The notes beneath the pieces were generated by a model that ran no database searches, was not told the origin of the DNA, and was given only the letters and a program-made list of their open reading frames with translations. From IMG/VR virus record IMGVR_UViG_3300032265_000245, positions 1 to 27,431 of that record: 27,431 nt of DNA, one strand, 5' to 3'. The DNA comes from a virus. Made by a program: the position numbers and the translations under genes. The stretch's first letter is position 1. Each line of letters starts with the position of its first letter. Shown here one piece after another: positions 1 to 5,907 of this stretch.

Positions 1-632
1 ATCTGGGCCAGTTGTCCACCTACTGCGTAACAGTAATCCTTTACGCCACAAGTGCCACATGACATGCCAATATTTGGCAAAAAAATTTCTGCCTGTAAGC
101 CACGCTCAAATTGGGCAAACAGTTCTGTAAAAACGGGTATGGTCCAACGATCCAACCCTATGGCTTCTTCAAACTCTGCCTTGCGAGCTGAGTAAAAGTA
201 GCCACGAGTCGGACGGATACCAAAAGTCATTTCCATCATACAAGCATAGACACCCAATTGCATTGCTGAGTCAGGTGTGTAATTGCCTGTCTTAAAATCA
301 ATTACTGCTATCTCACCATTGGGCAAGGTAACAATTGCATCGGCAAAACCTTTGATAGGAACATCACCAAAGGATTGGTTGAAGCCAAGTTCAATTCCTG
401 GTATGCCTTGAGGCGTTACCCAAATCTCAAACTGACTTTCACTCCAAGCGTTGATGAAGTTAAAGAACATTTGCTTGCCGTTAACATCCCACCAAGCGCC
501 ATCTTCCTTATCAGGATTGGCTTTGGAAGCACGTCCACCACGACGCCAATCTTGTGGATTGGTACCGGTCTTCTCTTCTTGTTCAGCAATCTGCGCAGTA
601 AACGCTTCTTGCCAAATCGTATCCCAAGTCAT
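1..632 (-). CDS. C-terminal half of a split Cas4/RecB-like PD-(D/E)XK exonuclease (3' end beyond window)
   Basis: The reading frame is open from an ATG at 632 to the window edge, giving 210 visible residues. The nuclease core is seen as GFAD (Asp98), then VIDFKTG (Asp112, Lys114), then the QLGVY motif (Gln125, Tyr129). This is the D...DxK...QxxxY order of RecB-family nucleases. Near the visible end CGTCGVKDYC supplies Cys192, Cys195 and Cys201, the three C-terminal ligands of the 4Fe-4S cluster in Cas4/AddB-type enzymes. The family's N-terminal part (first cysteine and GxxxHxxxxE helix) is missing here but is encoded by the gene at 1216-998. The ATG overlaps the stop of the upstream small gene (ATGA). 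Likely role: DNA end processing in phage recombination or replication. The family assignment is firm; the biological role is inferred. Confidence 0.85.
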   Translation of the reverse strand, partial: MTWDTIWQEAFTAQIAEQEEKTGTNPQDWRRGGRASKANPDKEDGAWWDVNGKQMFFNFINAWSESQFEIWVTPQGIPGIELGFNQSFGDVPIKGFADAIVTLPNGEIAVIDFKTGNYTPDSAMQLGVYACMMEMTFGIRPTRGYFYSARKAEFEEAIGLDRWTIPVFTELFAQFERGLQAEIFLPNIGMSCGTCGVKDYCYAVGGQLAQ

Positions 633-817
633 TCTATCTCTTTTCCAACTACTATTTCTAAGGCTTTCTTTAGCCCTACAATTGTAGCAGGATTAGTTTC
701 TGTTTTAATTTCTTTCTGAATCAAATCGCCAAGTGCCTTACGCATAAGGACTTCAGCTTCAACAAAGGCCTGCTCAAAGGCAGCCTTGGTAATGATCTGT
801 GCGCGTTTTTTTCCCAT
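629..817 (-). CDS. Small helical protein of unknown function inside the split nuclease locus
   Basis: This 62-residue protein starts MGKKRAQ and is predicted mostly alpha-helical, with alternating charged and aliphatic residues (AFVEAEVLMRKALGDLIQKE). It has no cysteines and no membrane segment. The start lies one base after the stop of the zinc-ribbon gene, and its TGA overlaps the ATG of the downstream nuclease half, so it is probably translated by coupling. I do not recognise the family. Its position between the two halves of one nuclease suggests that it arrived by insertion, or that it works with the nuclease; both are inference. Confidence 0.7.
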   Translation of the reverse strand: MGKKRAQIITKAAFEQAFVEAEVLMRKALGDLIQKEIKTETNPATIVGLKKALEIVVGKEIE

Positions 818-818
818 G

Positions 819-998
819 TTATTCCTTGTCCAATTCTGTAACTACCTTAGCAATACTACCGCATTCAACACAGGTAGCATCTGTCATATACATGCCAATC
901 TCATAATCCTCATCAAACTTACACTTAACGTTCCACCATTCAGAACCGCAATGGCAGACACGGATAGGTCCAAGTGAGCGTAGATCAGTGGCAAACAT
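819..998 (-). CDS. Small zinc-ribbon-like protein, 59 aa
   Basis: This short gene begins at the ATG at 998, overlapping the stop of the upstream nuclease fragment as TAATG, and ends in TAA at 821-819. The protein begins MFATDLRSLG. It carries a CHC motif (Cys15, Cys17), a further Cys26, and CVEC (Cys43, Cys46), followed by Gly and Ser as in zinc knuckles. The aromatic SEWWNVKC stretch lies between the cysteine pairs. The pattern suggests a compact zinc-binding fold for nucleic-acid or protein contact; the precise family is unknown. Together with the 62-aa gene downstream it forms the insert between the two nuclease halves. Confidence 0.7.
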   Translation of the reverse strand: MFATDLRSLGPIRVCHCGSEWWNVKCKFDEDYEIGMYMTDATCVECGSIAKVVTELDKE

Positions 999-1216
999 TA
1001 GAACGGTATGTCAACCGTGGTTGACTTGTCTTGTGCTTTATCAAACTGTTGTAGCAGATACTTTTCTGCCGCTGCGTGAAACGCAGATCCACCAACAAAC
1101 CACCAAGCTGGTTCTGAAGGTGCTTGTAAACCACGTTCTAGTTGCCATGCTTTACCGCAACGTAGCCATGATGTAAATGAACTAAACGATCTATGTTGTA
1201 TTGTTATTTCAGCCAT
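998..1216 (-). CDS. N-terminal half of a split Cas4/RecB-like PD-(D/E)XK exonuclease, 72 aa
   Basis: I place the start at the ATG at 1216 (MAEITIQHRSF) rather than at 1264 in the same frame. The 1216 ATG lies six bases after an extended -10 motif, TGCTACCCT, and the residues before it look unlike the family. The protein has the RecB/Cas4 N-terminal signature: FSSFTSWLRCGKAWQ, where Cys20 matches the first 4Fe-4S ligand of Cas4/AddB enzymes, then GGSAFHAAAEKYL with His46 and Glu51 of the GxxxHxxxxE helix. It then stops after VDIPF. The rest of the enzyme is at 632-1, separated by two small genes. It is the first gene after the late terminator and so opens a new operon. The homology is clear; function as a two-chain enzyme is inferred. 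Confidence 0.75.
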   Translation of the reverse strand: MAEITIQHRSFSSFTSWLRCGKAWQLERGLQAPSEPAWWFVGGSAFHAAAEKYLLQQFDKAQDKSTTVDIPF

Positions 1217-1254
1217 GCGATAAGGGTAGCAGATAGGCATGAGAGGCGTGTCAA
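1217..1254 (-). promoter_or_regulatory. Putative promoter for the nuclease operon, leaderless geometry
   Basis: On the minus strand an extended -10, TGC TACCCT (1231-1223), ends six bases before the ATG at 1216. A TTGACA box lies at 1254-1249, but the 20-base spacer is longer than ideal, so the extended -10 probably carries most of the weight. No Shine-Dalgarno sequence precedes the ATG. This geometry would put the transcript start at or next to the start codon, as in leaderless actinobacterial genes. It follows the late-operon terminator, as expected for a new transcription unit. Confidence 0.5.
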
Positions 1255-1283
1255 GTTGAGCCATTGGCGCGTCAAGTTGCGCC
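1245..1283. repeat. Two-copy 18-bp direct repeat, candidate operator
   Basis: GGCGTGTCAAGTTGAGCC (1245-1262) and GGCGCGTCAAGTTGCGCC (1266-1283) match at 16 of 18 positions and are 21 bp apart, so they lie on nearly the same face of the helix. The second copy has an inverted repeat, GGCGC...GCGCC, at its ends. Each copy contains a TTGAC box on the minus strand, and the first supplies the possible -35 of the nuclease promoter. A repressor or activator site is a reasonable reading; no regulator gene is present in the window. Confidence 0.45.
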
Positions 1284-1342
1284 TATGGTTTGGAGTATGT
1301 GTACAATACGAGCGAAGCGAGTGCGACAGGGTAGAAGGCGGC

Positions 1343-1357
1343 AAGGCTGATAGCCTT
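1343..1357. other. Short inverted repeat between the late terminator and the next promoter
   Basis: AAGGCT GAT AGCCTT forms a perfect 6-bp stem with a 3-base loop. No T-run follows on either strand, so it is not a typical terminator. The 90-base stretch 1284-1374 has no gene. A TACCCT box on the minus strand (1333-1328) resembles the nuclease -10 but lacks the TGn extension. Confidence 0.3.
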
Positions 1358-1374
1358 CCAACGGGTAAAATGGC

Positions 1375-1403
1375 AAAAAAAATAACCCCCACCGAAGTGG
1401 GGG
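1375..1403 (-). terminator. Intrinsic terminator at the end of the late (structural and lysis) operon
   Basis: On the minus strand CCCCCAC TTCG GTGGGGG (1403-1386) is followed by TTATTTTTTTT (1385-1375). The stem is 7 bp, mostly G:C, with a very stable UUCG loop and an 8-T run: a textbook Rho-independent terminator. It lies 19 bases after the stop codon of the last lysis gene. Confidence 0.92.
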
Positions 1404-1422
1404 CTACGTTTGCTATTAAGTT

Positions 1423-1659
1423 TTACTTAGTTGTAACTGGCGCCGAAGGTACGATCTTATGATCTACCGGTGGCAGTGTCTTATTAAACAAAGAATATGG
1501 ATTGATGCGTGCTACGACTGGTCCAAGCACACCAACAAGAGCAGCCCAAGCAACATGCTTGAGATTGTGATTGCCAGTCTGGTAAATAGCTACACCAGCA
1601 GCAATAGTTGCGTATAGATAATGCTCAACAAGAGCCTTTTCACGTGATGATATTTTCAT
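1423..1659 (-). CDS. Holin-like small membrane protein, 78 aa
   Basis: The N-terminus is charged (MKISSREKALVEHYLY), followed by two hydrophobic stretches at about residues 14-27 and 36-51. The second ends in VVARINPYSL, a pattern I associate with holin-like proteins of actinobacteriophages. The C-terminal tail is polar and Pro-rich. The start directly follows the stop of the 76-aa gene, whose last codons (GTA GAG GAA GAA) supply the Shine-Dalgarno sequence. It is the last gene before the late terminator. Likely role: pore formation or membrane depolarisation at lysis. The holin call is from size, topology and position. Confidence 0.65.
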   Translation of the reverse strand: MKISSREKALVEHYLYATIAAGVAIYQTGNHNLKHVAWAALVGVLGPVVARINPYSLFNKTLPPVDHKIVPSAPVTTK

Positions 1660-1890
1660 TTATTCTTCCTCTACATTGTCAACATATGGAGTATTCATGT
1701 GTGAAGCCTCTGGATCTTCTAACGGAGAACCATAAGGCTTGGGAGCTGCGGAGCCTGCTAAGGCTGCCGTTGCTACCATACCCAAATGTACAGGATCAAG
1801 GGAGAAATTGCTTGCTTTCCAAACCATCAAACCGGCAACGCTGCCAAGCACGGCAGTCTTAGGATTTGTATGGTCAATCTTAAATGGCAT
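1660..1890 (-). CDS. Small membrane-associated protein of the lysis cassette, 76 aa
   Basis: Two short apolar stretches, at about residues 12-24 (TAVLGSVAGLMVW) and 35-49 (GMVATAALAGSAAP), are followed by an acidic C-terminal tail ending VDNVEEE. The start overlaps the stop of the endolysin gene (TAATG). The apolar segments are short for firm membrane spans. It could be a holin partner, an antiholin or a spanin-like accessory; I cannot choose between these. Confidence 0.55.
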   Translation of the reverse strand: MPFKIDHTNPKTAVLGSVAGLMVWKASNFSLDPVHLGMVATAALAGSAAPKPYGSPLEDPEASHMNTPYVDNVEEE

Positions 1891-2753
1891 TATGAACCAG
1901 CCTTTGCCACCATGGAACTGTAAGTAAAGGCATCAATACCCTTACCCTTTACCTTAGCAAGACCTGGATACCTAGCCTGATAGACAGGCACAAGGGCTAG
2001 ATCCTCTGCGGTTAATGTACCTAAAATTTGATTCTGAGGTAGCAATCCTGCGTTGGCTAAGGCTCTCTCTACAATCAGGGCTGCTTGGCTCTTAAAACCC
2101 ACTTTAAAGGCTGCTGTGCCAGGAAATGGCGGGGCTACGATGACCGTTGGAGCCTTGACGCTAGGCGTAGATGAGTTGAGATTATTGTTCAAAGCCATCC
2201 CACCACCACCAAGGGCAGTTGCGCCTGCAACTCCCGTTGCTAGGACCTTGTTCTTGGTAGGCACTGAAGGCTTAACAGGTGTTGGATAGTTTGGTCTAGC
2301 AATAGCCATGACGTTCAGCCAAGGGCGATGCCGGCGAAAGACGCCTATGCCGTTAGCTTGTGAGCCAGTGGCATGGTCAGGGCTGGTGTTAGCCTCAATG
2401 ACTGTTAGCCCTGCTGTTGAGCAATTCTCCAGAATACCAACATGCTCGGCTACACCTTTGCCAGAAAAATCATAGAAGACAATATCACCTGGACGACCTG
2501 TTCCTTTAGGAACTATCTGGCTATGCTTTTGAAACCAACTCAAACCTACTGGGCAGTAACTAAATCCTTTGGGTGTTTCAGCGGCAACAAGTGCCGTCAA
2601 CTGGGCTTGACTAAATACCCAACTAACAAACATGGCGCAGTAACTTTGATTAGGCATTCCATACCAAGTGCCATATGGATTTTCGTTATTAGGTCCTTCA
2701 ATAAAGCCGATCTGTTTCTGAGCAATGTTGACTATATCTAAGCCACTGCTCAT
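1890..2753 (-). CDS. Endolysin: CHAP amidase/endopeptidase with C-terminal binding-like domain
   Basis: The first 150 residues form a CHAP domain: SYCAMFVSW carries the catalytic Cys39, GRPGDIVFYD is the usual CHAP strand, AEHVGI carries His104, and IEANTS gives Glu120/Asn122. A Pro-rich linker follows, then an Ala/Gly-rich apolar stretch (about 170-187, VLATGVAGATALGGGGMAL), a Ser/Pro linker, and a C-terminal region (about 210-285) that weakly resembles a peptidoglycan-binding domain. The protein should cut peptidoglycan cross-links or stem peptides at the end of infection. There is no classical signal peptide, which fits holin-dependent release. The gene overlaps its neighbours on both sides, within the lysis cassette. 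Confidence 0.85.
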   Translation of the reverse strand: MSSGLDIVNIAQKQIGFIEGPNNENPYGTWYGMPNQSYCAMFVSWVFSQAQLTALVAAETPKGFSYCPVGLSWFQKHSQIVPKGTGRPGDIVFYDFSGKGVAEHVGILENCSTAGLTVIEANTSPDHATGSQANGIGVFRRHRPWLNVMAIARPNYPTPVKPSVPTKNKVLATGVAGATALGGGGMALNNNLNSSTPSVKAPTVIVAPPFPGTAAFKVGFKSQAALIVERALANAGLLPQNQILGTLTAEDLALVPVYQARYPGLAKVKGKGIDAFTYSSMVAKAGS

Positions 2754-3229
2754 TGCCAGATCAACCTCTCAGCCAAATCTCCTGGGGTACACAAATAATC
2801 ATGTTCAGCAATAACTAGCCCACCCTTGCGGTAGCACTCAGCTACCAACTCAGAGCAGATGTAGCCAGCACTTTGAGCAAGGCGATTGATAAATCCTTTG
2901 GTTAATACTTTAAGCCCAAGACTTCTTAGTGCTATATCAGCAATGGTAAAAAAATCATATGGCTTACCGACTGCCTCAAGGGCAGCATTAACAATCTGCA
3001 TCCGTTGGTTGTCATCTAATTCCTCATGCTTGTTCCAAGCAATACAGCAATACTCAGATGCTTTCTTTTTCTTTATCCCACGCGGATCAGCAGAGACAAT
3101 GTCTCCGTTGCCGACATAGAGAACAGCATGGTTCCAACGAGAAAAAGTACCAAAACGAATAAGCCAACCAAAGAAACCATTGGTTTTAACCACTCCGTAA
3201 TCACCAAATCTAGGTTCATAATTCATCAT
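2750..3229 (-). CDS. Permuted papain-like cysteine peptidase/amidase (NlpC/P60-related), 159 aa
   Basis: WNHAVLYVGNGDIVSA places a likely catalytic His34 near the N-terminus, and AGYICSELVAECY places Cys125 near the C-terminus. The His-before-Cys order is that of the circularly permuted NlpC/P60-like families (YiiX/YebB type). GKPYDFFTIADIA (about 88-100) is a conserved middle segment of that fold. No signal peptide or binding domain is seen. The start codon overlaps the upstream stop (ATGA); the second Met could also be used. Directly before the CHAP endolysin, it is probably a second cell-wall or peptide hydrolase, though a head or tail maturation role is possible. Confidence 0.7.
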   Translation of the reverse strand: MMNYEPRFGDYGVVKTNGFFGWLIRFGTFSRWNHAVLYVGNGDIVSADPRGIKKKKASEYCCIAWNKHEELDDNQRMQIVNAALEAVGKPYDFFTIADIALRSLGLKVLTKGFINRLAQSAGYICSELVAECYRKGGLVIAEHDYLCTPGDLAERLIWQ

Positions 3230-3420
3230 TTCTCCTCTGGAAAACTATCCCTTGGGTTAAGCCATCGCAAGGCTACAGGAATAATAGCCGCAACAGTTGC
3301 TTGAAAAAATAATTTTAATTCCGTAAAATCTTTAAGGTGAATACCAATTTCAACAGCAAGGAATGACTCAAACCAAGTCCTGCTAATGGCTCGTATTTTT
3401 ACCCAAGCCCATTTGTGCAT
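3226..3420 (-). CDS. Small membrane protein, holin-like, 64 aa
   Basis: The protein opens with a basic, Trp-rich segment (WAWVKIRAISRTWFESFLAV) and has one clear apolar helix at about residues 36-52 that ends in ALRWLNPRD. The RTW.ESFL...LRWLNP pattern is familiar from small holin-like proteins upstream of endolysins in actinobacteriophages. It overlaps the upstream gene as TAATG and the downstream peptidase gene as ATGA. Holin is the best guess; no direct proof. Confidence 0.6.
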   Translation of the reverse strand: MHKWAWVKIRAISRTWFESFLAVEIGIHLKDFTELKLFFQATVAAIIPVALRWLNPRDSFPEEK

Positions 3421-3677
3421 TACAGTTCAGCCTTTGCCTTCATTACTTCTACATCAATTTTAATGACTTGTTGATTTTCAATCAATTGGTCTACCTTGTT
3501 GATAAGGCCAGTCTTGCCATCGTTGTATAGTGCATACTCAATTTTGGCTAACTTATCTTTTAAATCGTCAGTATGCTTGGCAATGGTGTGCTTAGCAATA
3601 ACGCTAATACCAGCAAGCAATGCTGCGATTACGAAGAAGTATGAGTAAACAATTGTAGCTGTATCTACATTAGCCAT
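3420..3677 (-). CDS. Single-pass membrane protein with coiled-coil tail, 85 aa
   Basis: A short N-terminus is followed by one transmembrane helix (about 9-27, IVYSYFFVIAALLAGISVIA), then a long polar helix with heptad-like spacing (HTDDLKDKLAKIEYALY and QLIENQQVIKIDVEVMKA). Similar small proteins, TM then coiled coil, sit just before the lysis genes in many actinobacteriophages. Only a weak AGGG lies upstream, about 10 bases from the ATG. It could be a holin partner, a lysis regulator or a tail-associated membrane anchor. Confidence 0.6.
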   Translation of the reverse strand: MANVDTATIVYSYFFVIAALLAGISVIAKHTIAKHTDDLKDKLAKIEYALYNDGKTGLINKVDQLIENQQVIKIDVEVMKAKAEL

Positions 3678-3695
3678 TGCGGTATGCCCTATCTT

Positions 3696-5897
3696 TTATA
3701 CGGTACGGAACTGAACGTTAATTAACCCACCAAAACCTGTGAAGCGTCGCTCAGGTGGAGTCATACGAAGAAATGTAATAGATTCAATAACACCACGGAC
3801 TGTTTCTCCATTGGTAAAATCTTGAAGAACAATAACATCTCCGCCTGATTCAATTGTTTCAAGCGCATTTAAACGTTCAGCAGCACGACCTTCATAGCCA
3901 GTAGTCATGTTGTATCTATCGCCTTCAAAGTCAAAATTAAGCAAAGGCAAAGTAATAATGCGTTGACGCTTAACAGCTGGAAGGGCTTTAAGTTGATAGC
4001 CGTTAAAAGAATCTTCTGAACCTACTGTTTGCCCACTTGAAGGATAAAGGGTAAAGCGCAGGGCAATAGATTCTTTCGGATAAAGGTCGTAGTTATCTAG
4101 ACCCACAATATCTTGTGTAAAGTCAAAGTTATTATCTACAGTAATAAGATCAGTTACTGATTGATTTGAGTCAACAAAAGACAGTTTAAGTGTGCCAAAG
4201 ATTGGTTGTGTCACACGTAATTTAGCCAACTCAAAGTGCTTATCTTCAAGGGTAAAGTACCGGATCTGTCCAGTCTGTAGGTAACCTGAGGTAACCAATG
4301 TGTTGGACTGAAAATAAATACCATTGCTGGCTACGCCAATAGCCAATTTACCAGTCTTGCCAATGGTGACTACTTGAGAAGCCTCAGCTGTTGTAGGCAC
4401 ACGCAAGTGTGTGGCATACGCCACTTGGTTTGGTGACAATTGACGGCTCAAATCAAGTTTGACTAAGCCAGAAGAAAAGGTGCCATCGCCATTGTCAATG
4501 TAGTTTGTGACTGTGCAATAAGCAAATCTGTCTTGGAAGGTAATTGATTTAACAGGTAAGCCATTAAGTTGAGTACCTTGGGCTGGATCATAGCCATTGG
4601 TGATAACAGAGATTGGACCATAGGTAATATAACCATTTGAGTAAAATCCTGATGTATCAATTTCACCTACGCGTACACCTTTATTGGTACCAAAGACCAT
4701 GTACTTACCAACATAGGATCCAATGGCATAAACAATTTCACCCTTTGGCATATCCGCTGCTGTCAAAGCACGGGTAAGAAGTGGCACGGCGCCTGATGTA
4801 TCAAGGACTAGGCGGAAAATGCTAGATGAATCTCCAACATATCCTGAAACATAAATGTTGTTTGGTCCTTCACAAATACCAGTCCATACCCAGTTTGTAT
4901 CAGGATGGGCATAGATAGGAAGATTGTTGTTGCTTGCAAGAGTAACTGTTCCGCTTGCGCTAGCTTGGCTAACTGCGGCGTTGTTTAAGAAAAATACAAC
5001 CGATGTGCTGTTAGGCACATTTGTTACTGACCATGTGCCGTTGTAAGGAGAACCAACAGAGGCTACAGTAATTAAAGAACCAACTGCAAAATTGTGAGAA
5101 GATGAAGTAGTAAGGGTGGCGTTGTATGAGCCATCTACTTTGCTGGTTGTTACTGTATATGATGTAATTGGTTGTACTTCAAATAAGTAGTTGTTAATAC
5201 CAGCAATAAGGCGTTGTTTAACCCAACCTAATTTAACAACAGTAACTGTTCCGACCATAGATGGGTGGGTAAAGATTGATGTGCCGCTAGTAGCGCCAGT
5301 AAGTGGGCCGCGATAGATGCCTGTGGCATTAGCTGCATAGTAGTTAAGACCATCTTGGGCTACGGATAGGATCGTACCTGAACCGCCCCATGTCAAAGTT
5401 GTAGTTGTACCAGCAGCTGTTGTGCGATAAAGGGTAGATCCATCTGACCAAATAACTAGATCAACACCATTAACATCGGTACCACCAACCATAATTGGTG
5501 TAGCACTTGGAGTAGTAGATAGTTTTGTAACATCTGGCAATAGTGTTACCTTGCCAATATTAAATACATCTACCCCGGCTGATTTGGTAAAGCGTAGCCC
5601 AACAGTGTCGCCTTCAATTGGCTCTTCATAGCGGATACCAGCTCCGTAATGAAATGAAGATTGGCTACGAAGCCACCAACCTGTGAGTGTCTGCTCACCT
5701 GGTTCTTTCTGTTGGTCAATCTGTTGCTTGCGATACTGCGCAGTCTCACGCTTGTATGGGTATTCTTTTGATACGCCAAGGAAGAATGGCAGGCCAGCAA
5801 TAGCACAGTCGTATTGGTTGCTAGTGTTGTAAAAGGTGGATCCAGATGTTGATGGTTGACCGACTGGGATGTCGGGTTTATCAATGATACTTGTCAC
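3696..5897 (-). CDS. Large beta-rich tail protein (tail nozzle-like or minor tail), 733 aa
   Basis: The start is GTG at 5897, six bases after a GGAG Shine-Dalgarno sequence (5907-5904); the nearby ATG at 5901 is in another frame that stops after six codons. The protein is rich in Thr, Ser, Gly and Val and has repeated short strand units (VIWSDGSTLYRTTAAGT, YYAANATGIYRGPLTG) suggestive of a propeller-like fold. Residues about 247-320 look like an inserted adhesin-type beta domain (SSHNFAVGSLITVASVG and NGTWSVTNVP). The C-terminal part (GGDVIVLQDFTNGETVRGVI, RFTGFGGLINVQFRT) is typical of tail base or nozzle proteins. It is the last structural gene before lysis. Nozzle identity is inferred from size, fold type and the lack of long-tail genes. 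Confidence 0.6.
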   Translation of the reverse strand: MTSIIDKPDIPVGQPSTSGSTFYNTSNQYDCAIAGLPFFLGVSKEYPYKRETAQYRKQQIDQQKEPGEQTLTGWWLRSQSSFHYGAGIRYEEPIEGDTVGLRFTKSAGVDVFNIGKVTLLPDVTKLSTTPSATPIMVGGTDVNGVDLVIWSDGSTLYRTTAAGTTTTLTWGGSGTILSVAQDGLNYYAANATGIYRGPLTGATSGTSIFTHPSMVGTVTVVKLGWVKQRLIAGINNYLFEVQPITSYTVTTSKVDGSYNATLTTSSSHNFAVGSLITVASVGSPYNGTWSVTNVPNSTSVVFFLNNAAVSQASASGTVTLASNNNLPIYAHPDTNWVWTGICEGPNNIYVSGYVGDSSSIFRLVLDTSGAVPLLTRALTAADMPKGEIVYAIGSYVGKYMVFGTNKGVRVGEIDTSGFYSNGYITYGPISVITNGYDPAQGTQLNGLPVKSITFQDRFAYCTVTNYIDNGDGTFSSGLVKLDLSRQLSPNQVAYATHLRVPTTAEASQVVTIGKTGKLAIGVASNGIYFQSNTLVTSGYLQTGQIRYFTLEDKHFELAKLRVTQPIFGTLKLSFVDSNQSVTDLITVDNNFDFTQDIVGLDNYDLYPKESIALRFTLYPSSGQTVGSEDSFNGYQLKALPAVKRQRIITLPLLNFDFEGDRYNMTTGYEGRAAERLNALETIESGGDVIVLQDFTNGETVRGVIESITFLRMTPPERRFTGFGGLINVQFRTV

Positions 5898-5907
5898 CCA
5901 TTACTCC

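Noticed and set aside
632-998. Self-splicing intron interrupting the nuclease
   Set aside because: The interval is filled with two reading frames joined by stop/start overlaps to both nuclease halves, and no intron-like structure is apparent.
1217-1264. Longer start of the nuclease N-half at 1264
   Set aside because: It overlaps the candidate operator and promoter, has no ribosome-binding site, and adds residues not expected in the family.
1343-1357. Inverted repeat as a second terminator
   Set aside because: The stem is only 6 bp and no T-run follows on either strand.
1193-1462. Plus-strand open frame of 89 codons across the intergenic region
   Set aside because: It runs through the terminator and promoter elements, has no Shine-Dalgarno sequence, and its product has no recognisable features.
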